A stretch of DNA of 64,000 nt, taken from assembly GCF_014698835.1 (NCBI RefSeq), contig NZ_JACJTU010000021.1, positions 86,608 through 150,607 on the forward strand, written 5' to 3'. The stretch comes from Nostoc paludosum FACHB-159. Lineage in GTDB: Bacteria; Cyanobacteriota; Cyanobacteriia; Cyanobacteriales; Nostocaceae. The translations under genes were made by a program, and so were the position numbers. Positions 43,991-53,252 of the stretch are shown piece by piece (the stretch's first letter is position 1; each line of letters opens with the position of its first letter). Under the pieces are notes generated by a model, which worked only from the letters and a program-made list of their open reading frames with translations, ran no database searches and was not told the DNA's origin.

Positions 43991-44464
43991 TTAATTTGGT
44001 AAAAAATCGGGGTCGAGGGCTTGCTCTGGGGTAAAGGGAGATTGTTCGGGAAAAATAGCTACATCCAATTCAGTTTCATCAGCAGCCAACAGTTTAGCGT
44101 GGTCATAACACTGCCCAAGAACCTCATCAAAATAGGGTTTGAGGCTAGGACTTTCTTCTAGAGCTTCTCTGAGGCGTTTGCGATGCTCTCGAATCGTTGC
44201 TTGCCAACTGCCAGAGCGCTTTTCGGGCTGATACTTATACTTTAATAGATGCATCAGCACCACTTCCAAATTGCTTCTGAGTGCTTTCTTTTCACTCCTA
44301 CCCATTGTTTCAATTTCTTCAATTAAATTCTCTAAGTCCAGTTGTGTAAAATTCTTTTGTTTGAGCAGTTCTGCTGTGGTTTGAATCCACAAGTAAAAGT
44401 CTTGCTCATACAAATCTGAACCAGATGTTATTTGAGATTCGGGCAGTTGAGCAGTCATAAGCAT
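43991..44464 (-). CDS. DUF29 family protein, copy 2
   Basis: 157 residues. Same N-terminal 55 residues as its neighbour apart from single changes (SGSDLYEQ for SRSDLYEQ), then LRSNLEVVLMHLLKYKYQPE and a diverged middle (KRSGSWQATIREHRKRLREA), ending FTPEQALDPDFLPN. The 5' flanks of the two genes are also alike (GCATCTG(A/T)AGTTAGCGCCG), so the whole transcription unit was duplicated. Function unknown. Confidence 0.85.
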   Translation of the reverse strand: MLMTAQLPESQITSGSDLYEQDFYLWIQTTAELLKQKNFTQLDLENLIEEIETMGRSEKKALRSNLEVVLMHLLKYKYQPEKRSGSWQATIREHRKRLREALEESPSLKPYFDEVLGQCYDHAKLLAADETELDVAIFPEQSPFTPEQALDPDFLPN

Positions 44465-44552
44465 CTGTAGTTAGCGCCGACTACACTTGATGCTAGCCCA
44501 TTTTCAATCATTAATTTGTCAGTCCCGTTGTCGTCTTCCCATGCCCAATGCC

Positions 44553-44601
44553 CCATACTTCTCTACGAGAGGCTGCGCCAACGACTACGCTCAGTACAAG
44601 T
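44553..44601 (+). repeat. 49-bp dispersed repeat, copy 2
   Basis: CCATACTTCTCTACGAGAGG, CTGCGCCAAC, then GACTACGCTCAGTACAAGT. Matches 8071-8119 except for a few bases and is again flanked by CCCATGCCCCA repeats. Confidence 0.7.
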
Positions 44602-44700
44602 GCCCCATGCCCCACGTATTTGGTCATTGATAGGGTATTGCGTTAAAATAAGCGATCGCTATCCTAGTTAAGTAATGCCCGGAAATTCCCGGAGGTGTGA

Positions 44701-45000
44701 TTGACCAAGTTTATTTTGAAAATTCTGTGGTTAGACGAAAACGTCGCTCTAGCAGTCGATCAAGTTGTTGGCAAAGGCACAAGTCCTTTGACCAAGTACT
44801 TTTTCTGGCCGAGAAATGATGCCTGGGAAGAGTTAAAGAAGGAACTCGAATCCAAACACTGGATTAGTGACCTCGATCGCGTCGAGTTGCTTAACAAAGC
44901 AACTGAAGTGATTAACTACTGGCAAGAAGAGGGCAGAAACCGCCCAATGGCAGAAGCTCAGTTGAAATTTCCGGAAGTTGCCTTTACAGGTAGCGCTTGA
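44701..45000 (+). CDS. Plastid-specific-type 30S ribosomal protein PSRP-3 (Ycf65)
   Basis: 99 residues, full length for cyanobacterial PSRP-3. KFILKILWLDENVALAVDQV, GKGTSPLTKYFFWPRNDAWE and NYWQEEGRNRPMAEAQLKFP are family hallmarks (Ycf65 of algal plastids). The TTG start at 44701 is decided by GGAGGTG ending 4 nt upstream; no ATG is available. PSRP-3 is a constituent of the small ribosomal subunit in cyanobacteria and plastids. The gene stands alone on the plus strand. Confidence 0.92.
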   Translation: MTKFILKILWLDENVALAVDQVVGKGTSPLTKYFFWPRNDAWEELKKELESKHWISDLDRVELLNKATEVINYWQEEGRNRPMAEAQLKFPEVAFTGSA

Positions 45001-45022
45001 TATTCCAAAATCAACTCTCGTG

Positions 45023-46831
45023 CTATTCTACAAGCTGCCAGAGTTGAATAGTCTTGTCCTTGCTGCCACTTGCAATCAGTTGTGTAACTTGGCTCACAGC
45101 AATGGCAGATACTGAGTCTGTATGACCAGAAAGAGTCACAATCTCTTGGGCTGTACTCACTCTCCAGAGTTTAACTGTCTTGTCCCAACTTGCGCTAATC
45201 AGGGTTTTGGCATCGGCAGTGAAAGCTACACCGATTACAGACCAGGAATGGCCTGAAAGTGTAGTAATTAGCTGACCAGTGTTTACTTCCCACAATTTAA
45301 TAGTTTTATCATCGCTACCCGTCGCCAGAATTTTTCCGTCGGGACTAAAAGCGACTGTCAAAACTGCCCATGCATGACCCGAAAGGATACCTAATAAGGT
45401 ATAGCATGGGCAGTTTTTAAATTCTTTTGGGGAACTTATCTGCCACAGGCGAATTGTTCTGTCATAACTCGCGCTGGCTATAATTTGTCCTTGGGGACTA
45501 AAGGCCACCGAATTGACCTGTAATTGATGTCCACTTAAGGTACAAATTTCAGCCCCAGTATTTACATTCCAGAGTTTGACTGTTTTATCCCAGCTACCAC
45601 TAGCAAGAATCTCACCGTCTGGACTGAAAGCAACTGATTTTACAGCGCGAGAGTGTCCCAATAGAGTAGTTATTTCTTTTAATGTGCTGATATCCCACAA
45701 TTTGATAGTTTTATCGTCGCTAGCACTTGCCAAAATTTTGCCATCAGGACTAAAAGCAACTGATTTTACCGCTTGTGAATGTCCCAATAACTTAGCTAAA
45801 ACTTTTTTAGTATTTAAATCCCACAATTTGATGTTTTTATCATCAGAAGTACTGGCTAAAATTTTGCCTTCAGGGCAGAATGCAAGACTATTCACACTAC
45901 TCAATACAGTGGAATTTTCAACCAAAGTAGATGAGCAGTGCCACAGAGGATTTGGTAATTTCAAAAGTTGGGGTTTACCTTCGATACCCATTGCTTGCAT
46001 AACTTCATCAGCTGATTGAAACCGCTGACTAACAATATTTTCTAGTAATTTATCAAGGATTTTTGCCAAAGAGAAATGTTTTGCGTCTTGTTGCCAGATA
46101 TCGCCTTTAGTAGCCAGATAATCTCGCCAAACCCAGCAATTATTTCCAACATCAAATAAATCAAAGGGAGAAATTTCGGTCAGTAGATAAATGCAAGTGA
46201 CACCTAGACTATAAAGGTCGCTAGCAAAAACAGCTTTTCCTGCTGTTTGCTCTGGTGCAGCATATTCTGGACTACCGATATTGTTTTGGGCTGTTAGGTA
46301 ATCAAGTTCTGTGACAATTTTTGCCGCGCTAAAATCAACTATGACTAGATTTGCTTTATCTTTGGAGCTAGAGGGGGTTCTACAGATAATATTTTCGGGT
46401 TTAATATCGCGGTGGATGATATGGCGATCGCTAATAAACTGCAAAACTGGTAACAAATCCTCTAAAATTTGCCAAACCTGAGTTTCATTAAAAGCCCCTT
46501 CCTCTTCAACTATCTGAGCTAAATTTCTACCTGGAATAAACTCTTGCACTAAATAAAAGTGCTGTTCTTGCTGAAAATAACTCAATAAAGCCGGAATCTG
46601 AGGATGCTTTCCTAATTGCTCTAGCTGCTGCGCCTTTTGGTCAAAATATTTAGATGTTTCACACTCTGCCGATAATTCTTGAATCACGCAAGGAGTTGGA
46701 GGAAACTGACCTTCATCTACAGCCAAGAAGGTTTTGCAGAATCCCCCTTTCCCAATTCGTTTAATTAAACGATAACGTCCTTCTAAAAGCAAAATTTTCC
46801 TGCCAGCTAGGGCGCGGGCAATATTACCCAC
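45023..46831 (-). CDS. Protein kinase-like domain fused to seven WD40 repeats
   Basis: 602 residues from GTG 46831; the first 12 or so residues derive from a repeat-like GTAGGGTGGG sequence, so a later TTG near LLLEGRYRL may be the true start. Kinase domain about 15-285: Gly loop GKGGFCKTFLAV, HRDIKPEN at 140-147 with D142 and N147. However the beta-3 lysine position is Q51 (PCVIQEL where relatives have CVIKQ), the alpha-C Glu position is K66 (QKAQQL) and DFG reads DFS (166-168). Residues 305-602 form seven WD40 blades (SVAFSPDGKILASASDDKTI then KLWD), one complete propeller. Possibly a low-activity or pseudokinase signalling scaffold. Confidence 0.85.
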   Translation of the reverse strand: MGNIARALAGRKILLLEGRYRLIKRIGKGGFCKTFLAVDEGQFPPTPCVIQELSAECETSKYFDQKAQQLEQLGKHPQIPALLSYFQQEQHFYLVQEFIPGRNLAQIVEEEGAFNETQVWQILEDLLPVLQFISDRHIIHRDIKPENIICRTPSSSKDKANLVIVDFSAAKIVTELDYLTAQNNIGSPEYAAPEQTAGKAVFASDLYSLGVTCIYLLTEISPFDLFDVGNNCWVWRDYLATKGDIWQQDAKHFSLAKILDKLLENIVSQRFQSADEVMQAMGIEGKPQLLKLPNPLWHCSSTLVENSTVLSSVNSLAFCPEGKILASTSDDKNIKLWDLNTKKVLAKLLGHSQAVKSVAFSPDGKILASASDDKTIKLWDISTLKEITTLLGHSRAVKSVAFSPDGEILASGSWDKTVKLWNVNTGAEICTLSGHQLQVNSVAFSPQGQIIASASYDRTIRLWQISSPKEFKNCPCYTLLGILSGHAWAVLTVAFSPDGKILATGSDDKTIKLWEVNTGQLITTLSGHSWSVIGVAFTADAKTLISASWDKTVKLWRVSTAQEIVTLSGHTDSVSAIAVSQVTQLIASGSKDKTIQLWQLVE

Positions 46832-47303
46832 CCTACAAAAACATCTCCATACTCGACCCCTACTGCTGTATCTAGGTCATTGTACTTTCTCAAAGATAGC
46901 TACTCCATTTATCTAAGTAAATTTAACAATATTTTTAATAATAAATGTTACTATAATTACTAAATGTAAGATAATGTGTTACATTCTAATTTGCTAAATG
47001 TTTTGTATCTGTAATCTTGCTATTGTGGACATTATCTGGCCGATCTGAGATTCTAAAGTATTGACAAATAATTTTCACAATACTTAATATTTAGCAATGA
47101 TGTGTAATTTAGATTAACTATTGCACAGAAATTCTCTCACAATGAGTAGAATGACAAATACAGCGACCCAACTATTTCATGAATTAGTTACCCTAGAACT
47201 GTAGACTTGTGTTTTCAGTCCTGACTTATTTCAGTATTTTGCCTCAAAGGCATACCAGTCAAAACCACACCAAATCCTTCATTCAGAGCTCCCACAAATC
47301 ATA
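46832..47303. other. AT-rich leader region before infC
   Basis: About 470 bp with no supported gene. A 20-codon open frame at 47143-47205 (MSRMTNTATQLFHELVTLEL) has no ribosome site. The infC promoter and long 5' leader presumably lie here, but no box could be fixed. Confidence 0.4.
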
Positions 47304-47837
47304 ATGCCTGTGATTGAGAAAAAAAGAACTCGCGATCTGCCCCAAATTAACGAACGAATTCGCTTCCCGAAAATTCGGGTCATTGACACAGACGGCGGTC
47401 AGTTAGGAATTATGCCCCCTCAAGAAGCACTACAACTAGCAGAGGAGAAAGAACTAGATTTAGTGCTACTGAGTGACAAAGCTGACCCGCCAGTTTGTCG
47501 GATTATGGACTACGGGAAATACAAGTTTGAGCAGGAGAAAAAGGCGCGGGAAGCACGTAAAAAACAGCACACGGCTGATGTCAAAGAAGTTAAGATGCGC
47601 TACAAAATAGAAGAACACGACTACAACGTCCGTGTCAAGCAAGCAGAGCGCTTTTTAAAAGATGGTGATAAAGTCAAAGCTACTGTGATGTTTCGGGGTC
47701 GAGAAATCCAACATAGCGATCTCGCAGAAGATTTGCTCAAACGCATGGCAACGGACTTAGAGCCATTTGGTGAGGTTCAGCAAGCGCCCAAAAAAGAAGG
47801 GCGAAATATGATGATGCTCCTCTCACCCAAAAAATAA
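47304..47837 (+). CDS. infC: Translation initiation factor IF-3
   Basis: 177 residues. The N-domain starts PQINERIRFPKIRVIDTDGG, and the C-domain contains VKEVKMRYKIEEHDYNVRVK and FRGREIQHSDLAEDLLKRMA, all standard IF-3. It binds the 30S subunit, prevents 50S joining and checks initiator tRNA. The start is ATG at 47304, whereas many bacteria use a rare AUU for infC autoregulation. No ribosome-binding site is visible. rpmI and rplT do not follow. A strong terminator lies 30 bp after the stop codon. Confidence 0.96.
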   Translation: MPVIEKKRTRDLPQINERIRFPKIRVIDTDGGQLGIMPPQEALQLAEEKELDLVLLSDKADPPVCRIMDYGKYKFEQEKKAREARKKQHTADVKEVKMRYKIEEHDYNVRVKQAERFLKDGDKVKATVMFRGREIQHSDLAEDLLKRMATDLEPFGEVQQAPKKEGRNMMMLLSPKK

Positions 47838-47869
47838 TCTTCTAATTTTTCAATAGATTAAGTAAAGAA

Positions 47870-47903
47870 AATCCCTTGGCTTCTAGCCAGGGGATTTTTT
47901 CAT
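47870..47903 (+). terminator. Intrinsic terminator of infC
   Basis: AATCCCTTGGC (47870-47880) pairs with GCCAGGGGATT around the loop TTCTA and is followed by TTTTTC. An 11-bp stem with a T-run. Confidence 0.88.
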
Positions 47904-47986
47904 TTTGGGGCATTGGGGATTGGAAGTGCTGAGTTATGAGTTAAGAGTTAAGAGTTATGAGTTATCTCCTTGCCCCGTTGTCTTCA

Positions 47987-48014
47987 GTAGGGGCGTACAG
48001 CTGTACGCCTCTAC
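47987..48014. repeat. Family P 28-bp palindrome, copy 3
   Basis: GTAGGGGCGTACAG followed directly by CTGTACGCCTCTAC, one mismatch from perfect. Same design as 20539-20566. Confidence 0.75.
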
Positions 48015-48204
48015 AAAGGATTCATAATATTGCAAATATTTTTGTCAATAGTATCAGGTTGTATAAATTTATCTCAAATCGATAGTCCTGAAGCTTGAGT
48101 GGGAAAGATAATACTCAGTTGCTCAGGACTTTTGTAATGTCTGGGCGATGAGAATGAGGCAGGTAACAAAGCAGGGGGAGCAGGGAGCAGAGGGGTAGGG
48201 GAGA

Positions 48205-48320
48205 CAAGGAAGTGTGGGGAGTGTGGGGAGTGTGGGAAGAGAGGGGGGAAAGATTTCTTCTCCATCCTCCCACACCTCCCACACCTCCCACACCTCCCAC
48301 ACCTCCCACACCTCCCCGCT
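48205..48320. repeat. Inverted pair of 9-bp minisatellites
   Basis: An arm of GTGGGGAGT units (48209-48236) faces an arm of CTCCCACAC units (48265-48316) across a 28-bp spacer. The two can fold into a long hairpin. The same arrangement, larger, is at 62776-62985. Apparent open frames here are repeat artefacts. Confidence 0.85.
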
Positions 48321-48375
48321 TGCCCCATACCCCATGCCCCATGCCCCATCCGCAATGCCCATTACGTAAAACTGC

Positions 48376-51300
48376 ATGGAACTGAAAAATCACTGGTTGG
48401 CTGTAAATAGAGTTGCTTTACCACGATTGCTACAGTGGGTAAATCTCCGGCCAGAGGAGAGCGAACGCACTCAGATGATGTTCGTATTTTACACTATTGT
48501 ATCTGTAGGATTGCGGTGGGCGGAGGATAGTACAGTAGCGCTGTTTTTGGGCGAATATGAGACTAATCTACTACCTTGGATGTATATTGCCAGTGCTGTA
48601 ATGAGTACAGGACTGGTTTTTTTATATTCTTGGTTGCAAAAGGTTTTTCCTTTACGTCAGGTGATTGTGGCGATCGCACCTTGCATGGTAACGCCATTAG
48701 TTTTACTAGTTTTATTACGTTGGGGCAGTGGTGTCTCCTACCTGGCAGTAATTTCAGTGTTTTTGCTGCGGCTGTGGGTAGATGCACTTTATGTGCTTAA
48801 TGACCTCAACACGTCCATTGTTGCCAATCAAATATTTAACATTCGAGAGATTAAGCGCACTTACCCACTAGTCAGTAGTGGGCTATTGGTAGCAGATGTT
48901 ATTAGTGGTTTTAGTTTGCCTTGGTTGGTAGAGTACGCCAGACTGAACAAGGTGATCCTCATCGCCTGTGTGGTGATTTTATTTGGATCAGCGATTTTAT
49001 TTTATTTAACTCATCAGTATCGAGCAGCTTTTCCCGAAACTCCACAAATTACAATTCTTGGGGAACAAGCTTCACGACAGCGTTTCCTTAAAAGTCCTTT
49101 GAAGCGCTATGTTTGGCATTTATTTGCTTTTGTCGGTCTGTTGCAGGTGATTGGGTTGTTAGTGGATTTTCAGTATTTGCGCGAACTCCAATCGAGTTTA
49201 AACGACCGCGAAATCGCTAGCTTCTTAGGCCTATTTGGTGGCATGTTGGGCTTGTGTGAGTTGTTAATCCAGTGGTTTGTTTCTAGCCGACTGATTGAAC
49301 GGATGGGAGTATTTTTCACTGCCACACTTTTACCAATTGCTGTAGGCTTTTTACTACCAGGAGTGCTGATATTTTTGCATTTAATTCCAGGGATGCAAGG
49401 GCAAAGCTTTTTCTGGGGTCTTGTAATTGTCAAGTTCTGTGATGAACTTTTACGCTACACCTTTGTGATGAGTAGCGGCCCCATACTCTATCAACCGATT
49501 CCTGAAGCAATTCGCAGCCAGATGCAGACCTTATCTGGCGGAACAGCCGAAGCGATCGCCACAGGGTTGACAGGATTGGTAATTTTTGTCACTTTATTAA
49601 CTTGTGGGCATTTTGTACCTGAGCCGCTGCAAAAATGGGTGTTAGTCGCAGAAACAATGCTGATAGCTGGCACTTGTTTAAAAGTAGTTTGCCAATTGCG
49701 ATCGCGTTATGTTGATTTGTTAGTTTTAAGTGTGGCACGGGGTCAACTGAGTGCGACAAATGTCGGTCTAAAATTCTTTAAGCAGGGCGTAGTCAAAGCA
49801 TTAGCTGAAAAAGGCAACGAGGCAGACAAACACTCTTGTATTGAACTTTTAGCCCAAATTGATTCCCAAGGTGCTGCGGAAGTTTTAGCACCCTTATTAG
49901 TCAAGTTAACCCCGGATTTGCAGTGCAAGAGTTTGGAAGTGATGCTGATGGGAGGCGCAAATCCCGCCTATGTACCCGCTATCCGTCCTTTGTTAGAACA
50001 ACCCCAAGAAACTAACCCCGAAGTTTTTGCCCTAGCGCTGCGCTATATTTGGCTAGCTGAACCCAATCCCAATTTAAGCCTCCTCGAAGAATACCTGAAC
50101 TCCCGACATAACTCACTCATCCGCGCCACCGCTGCTGCTTTAGTCTTACGCCAAGGAACCCCCATCCAAAAAGTAGCAGCTACCAAAACCATGCGCCGGA
50201 TGCTGACTCATAAGCAAGAACGCGAACGGATAAATGGAGTCAAAGCCCTCAGAGAAGCAGTTTATTTACAAGCGTTACGAATTCATATTCCGAATTTGTT
50301 ACAAGATGAATCATTAAGGGTGCGCTGTGCGGTGTTGGAAATGATTGCAGCAACGCATTTAGAAGAGTACTATTGTGCCCTGATTGCCGCACTTTACTAC
50401 AAGTCAACCCGTAGCACAGCAATGTTAGCCTTAACCCGACTGGAAAACGAAGCCCTAGAAATGCTGTTGCAGTTGGCTACAAATATTTACAAACCAGAAG
50501 TAGTGCGGATGTATGCTTGGCGTACCATTGCTCAAATTGGTACCCAAGAAGCAATGGAGGCTTTATGGGAAAATTTAGAAAGGTGTTGGGGTACTACTAG
50601 AGATCATATTCTTCACAGCTTACTGAAAATACACAAACAACCGGGAGCTACAGGTTTAGGCGATCGCTTTTATGAAAGTCGGGTAGAAAAATTAATCGAG
50701 CAGGAATTACGATTTTTAGGTGAAATTTACGCTGCTTATATCGACTTTCAAAATGTAGATAAACAAGACGATTATCAATCCAGTGAGAGGATTTTAATTG
50801 TCTGTGAATTATTGCAACGCTCCCTCAAAGAATTGGAATTAGATGTAAGAGAAAGGTTATTACTACTACTGAGACTGCTTTACTCGCCAGAAAAGATGCA
50901 AGCAGCAGCGTTTAATTTACGATCGCTCTCAGTGGTAAACTTAGCGCGGGGTTTAGAAATCTTAGAACACACCGTAACTTTGCCTTCCAAATCTCTATTG
51001 TTGAATATTTTAGATAAGCGAACAGAGCCAGAAAAATTACAACATTTAGTAGAAGCAAAGATTGTGGAATATGAGAGTATGTTAGTTAGCGATCGCCTCC
51101 ACAGATTGCTGCTGTTGGGCAATTTGCTCTCTGATTGGTGTCTAGCTTGCTGTTTTCATTTTGCTCAAGTTGCACGTATCAGACTCACAAGTTCTGAGAT
51201 TTTAGCCAGTTTACGTCATCCAACAGGCTTTGTTCGAGAAGCAGCGATCGCATACTTGAATATGGTTTCACAGCGCGTCCTCTTCCAAATCCTACCCCAA

Positions 51301-51384
51301 CTGCAAAACGATCCACACCCTCTAGTAGCCGCCCAAGTTAAGGAATTGCTCGAAAAATACCAATTCAAAAATTACAAGAAGTAG
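48376..51384 (+). CDS. MFS/NTT-type transporter fused to HEAT-repeat domain
   Basis: 1002 residues. Residues of about 20-440 hold 11-12 hydrophobic segments in an MFS-like arrangement; blocks such as DDLNTSIVANQIFNIREIKR-type (NDLNTSIVANQIFNIREIKR here) and FVMSSGPILYQPIPEAIRSQ resemble ADP/ATP-type NTT carriers. Residues 470-1000 are Leu/Ala-rich helical pairs (e.g. LLQDESLRVRCAVLEMIAAT, RLENEALEMLLQLATNIYKP), consistent with HEAT repeats. Substrate unknown; the soluble half probably binds partners in the cytoplasm. Start ATG 48376 has no clear ribosome site. Confidence 0.75.
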   Translation: MELKNHWLAVNRVALPRLLQWVNLRPEESERTQMMFVFYTIVSVGLRWAEDSTVALFLGEYETNLLPWMYIASAVMSTGLVFLYSWLQKVFPLRQVIVAIAPCMVTPLVLLVLLRWGSGVSYLAVISVFLLRLWVDALYVLNDLNTSIVANQIFNIREIKRTYPLVSSGLLVADVISGFSLPWLVEYARLNKVILIACVVILFGSAILFYLTHQYRAAFPETPQITILGEQASRQRFLKSPLKRYVWHLFAFVGLLQVIGLLVDFQYLRELQSSLNDREIASFLGLFGGMLGLCELLIQWFVSSRLIERMGVFFTATLLPIAVGFLLPGVLIFLHLIPGMQGQSFFWGLVIVKFCDELLRYTFVMSSGPILYQPIPEAIRSQMQTLSGGTAEAIATGLTGLVIFVTLLTCGHFVPEPLQKWVLVAETMLIAGTCLKVVCQLRSRYVDLLVLSVARGQLSATNVGLKFFKQGVVKALAEKGNEADKHSCIELLAQIDSQGAAEVLAPLLVKLTPDLQCKSLEVMLMGGANPAYVPAIRPLLEQPQETNPEVFALALRYIWLAEPNPNLSLLEEYLNSRHNSLIRATAAALVLRQGTPIQKVAATKTMRRMLTHKQERERINGVKALREAVYLQALRIHIPNLLQDESLRVRCAVLEMIAATHLEEYYCALIAALYYKSTRSTAMLALTRLENEALEMLLQLATNIYKPEVVRMYAWRTIAQIGTQEAMEALWENLERCWGTTRDHILHSLLKIHKQPGATGLGDRFYESRVEKLIEQELRFLGEIYAAYIDFQNVDKQDDYQSSERILIVCELLQRSLKELELDVRERLLLLLRLLYSPEKMQAAAFNLRSLSVVNLARGLEILEHTVTLPSKSLLLNILDKRTEPEKLQHLVEAKIVEYESMLVSDRLHRLLLLGNLLSDWCLACCFHFAQVARIRLTSSEILASLRHPTGFVREAAIAYLNMVSQRVLFQILPQLQNDPHPLVAAQVKELLEKYQFKNYKK

Positions 51385-51423
51385 TGCCAAGTCTACATCC
51401 AATCAGACTAATCTCTTTGCTGA

Positions 51424-51651
51424 GTGCGCGGATGGGTAGGTGTTTATGAACAGCTAACTACCAAAATGGCTAAATTGCCCTCTATGTAAGAATTTGACGC
51501 CAATAGTATGTCTCAACCATCCGCGCACCTTATCCAGCCTAGCTTTCAGCGATTTGCATCTAGTAAAATTACAAATTTTTGTGTTATGATTACCCCATCC
51601 GCGCAACAGAACCTTGAAAACTAAATATCACAGCGCTTTTAGACGCCCGCT
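51424..51651 (+). promoter_or_regulatory. CRISPR leader region
   Basis: AT-rich DNA before the first repeat. It carries GTGCGCGGATGG (51424-51435), its exact complement CCATCCGCGCAC (51517-51528), and a third CCATCCGCGCA (51595-51605). An extended -10-like TGTTATGAT lies at 51582-51590, 60 bp before repeat 1. Its side is fixed by the degenerate repeat at the opposite end and by the repeat 3' end ATTGAAAC, the usual crRNA 5' handle. Confidence 0.65.
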
Positions 51652-53085
51652 ATTGCAATTAACTAAAATCCCTATTAGGGATTGAAACAGAAAAAACCTG
51701 GGCAGTGAGCGGAGTTGTTGGTATTGCAATTAACTAAAATCCCTATTAGGGATTGAAACGGGACGATTGATTGCAGGACAACCAGTACAACAAGCATTGC
51801 AATTAACTAAAATCCCTATTAGGGATTGAAACTTGTCTTTCCTTACCCTAACTTTGCCGACTTTGATTGCAATTAACTAAAATCCCTATTAGGGATTGAA
51901 ACTTTCGCAAGATTGGACCGATTGATAAACCAAAGGGAATTGCAATTAACTAAAATCCCTATTAGGGATTGAAACATTCTTCAAGGCGTCGATAATAGCG
52001 TATACTTCGGATATTGCAATTAACTAAAATCCCTATTAGGGATTGAAACGTCGAGTTCATCGCGTAAAGATGCACCCGTGTGATTGCAATTAACTAAAAT
52101 CCCTATTAGGGATTGAAACGATCGCACTTCGCGTCAGTCCCGTGTCGGCAGGGTATTGCAATTAACTAAAATCCCTATTAGGGATTGAAACGCTCCAAGC
52201 AGAAGCAGTACCTACACCATCAAGAGTGATTGCAATTAACTAAAATCCCTATTAGGGATTGAAACTGGTAAAAAACCTGTGGCGATCGCCGCCTTGATTT
52301 CCTCAACGGTAAAATCAGATTGCAATTAACTAAAATCCCTATTAGGGATTGAAACTAACCATGCCAGCAGATGGCAATGTAGTAGATCCTGAATTGCAAT
52401 TAACTAAAATCCCTATTAGGGATTGAAACCTGATAAAATTTGGCAAGGTGAAGTGATAGGTATGAATTGCAATTAACTAAAATCCCTATTAGGGATTGAA
52501 ACAAACACTCCTTCCACAGCTTCCCATGAACCTCTTTATTGCAATTAACTAAAATCCCTATTAGGGATTGAAACGACGGTAGCCCGCGAGAATACATCAA
52601 TTTTCGGGCATTGCAATTAACTAAAATCCCTATTAGGGATTGAAACAATGATGCCAAGCTTTTTGAAGTGGTGATGGATGGGATTGCAATTAACTAAAAT
52701 CCCTATTAGGGATTGAAACCATAAATATCGCCTTCTTGGTAAAAATTCACCTGATTGCAATTAACTAAAATCCCTATTAGGGATTGAAACTGGGATATTA
52801 AAATCAGAGGGGTATCTAATTGTATTGCAATTAACTAAAATCCCTATTAGGGATTGAAACGCCAAATCTTGCATTGCTTCAAAGAACCATGTATCAATTG
52901 CAATTAACTAAAATCCCTATTAGGGATTGAAACCAGCCGCTTGGAGAGAAGCTTATGCCCAGTTCAAAGATTGCAATTAACTAAAATCCCTATTAGGGAT
53001 TGAAACACTCAAATGCTAGTGACTGGCACTGGCTACCTGCGACTCTAATTGCAATTAACTAAAATCCCTATTTAAAGATTGCAAC
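51652..53085 (+). CRISPR. CRISPR array, 20 repeats of 37 bp
   Basis: Repeat begins ATTGCAATTAACTAAAATCC and ends CTATTAGGGATTGAAAC, with a palindromic core AATCCCTATTAGGGATT. Repeats start at 51652, 51723, 51796, 51866, 51939, 52013, 52083, 52155, 52229, 52319, 52393, 52466, 52538, 52610, 52683, 52754, 52824, 52897, 52970 and 53048. The first 19 are identical; the last is degenerate (CTATTTAAAGATTGCAAC, one extra base). Spacers are 33-37 bp except spacer 9 (53 bp, 52266-52318) and spacer 19 (41 bp). No cas gene is in the window, so processing must use genes encoded elsewhere. Repeat style suggests a type I or III system of cyanobacteria; subtype not determinable. Confidence 0.98.
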
Positions 53086-53252
53086 GATCGCACTAAGCAA
53101 CTGGCGATCGCCATCCAGAGCAACTGGATTTGCTCTAGGGGAATCAATAAGTGCAAAGATACAGCCAACCACTTTTCAAACAACCTCTTAGACCTTCATT
53201 CCTTGTTAGCCTAGAGACTAAAGTACAAACTCCAAGAGCATTAGGAATATTC

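Noticed and set aside
47143..47205. 20-codon frame upstream of infC as a regulatory leader peptide
   Set aside because: No ribosome-binding site and no attenuator-like structure between it and infC.
48115..48393. Three overlapping Gly/Trp/Pro-rich frames
   Set aside because: Caused by 9-bp minisatellite arrays; every phase is open.
52400..52657. Open frame with repeating FQSLIGILVNCN peptides on the minus strand
   Set aside because: It is a translation of CRISPR repeats and spacers, not a gene.
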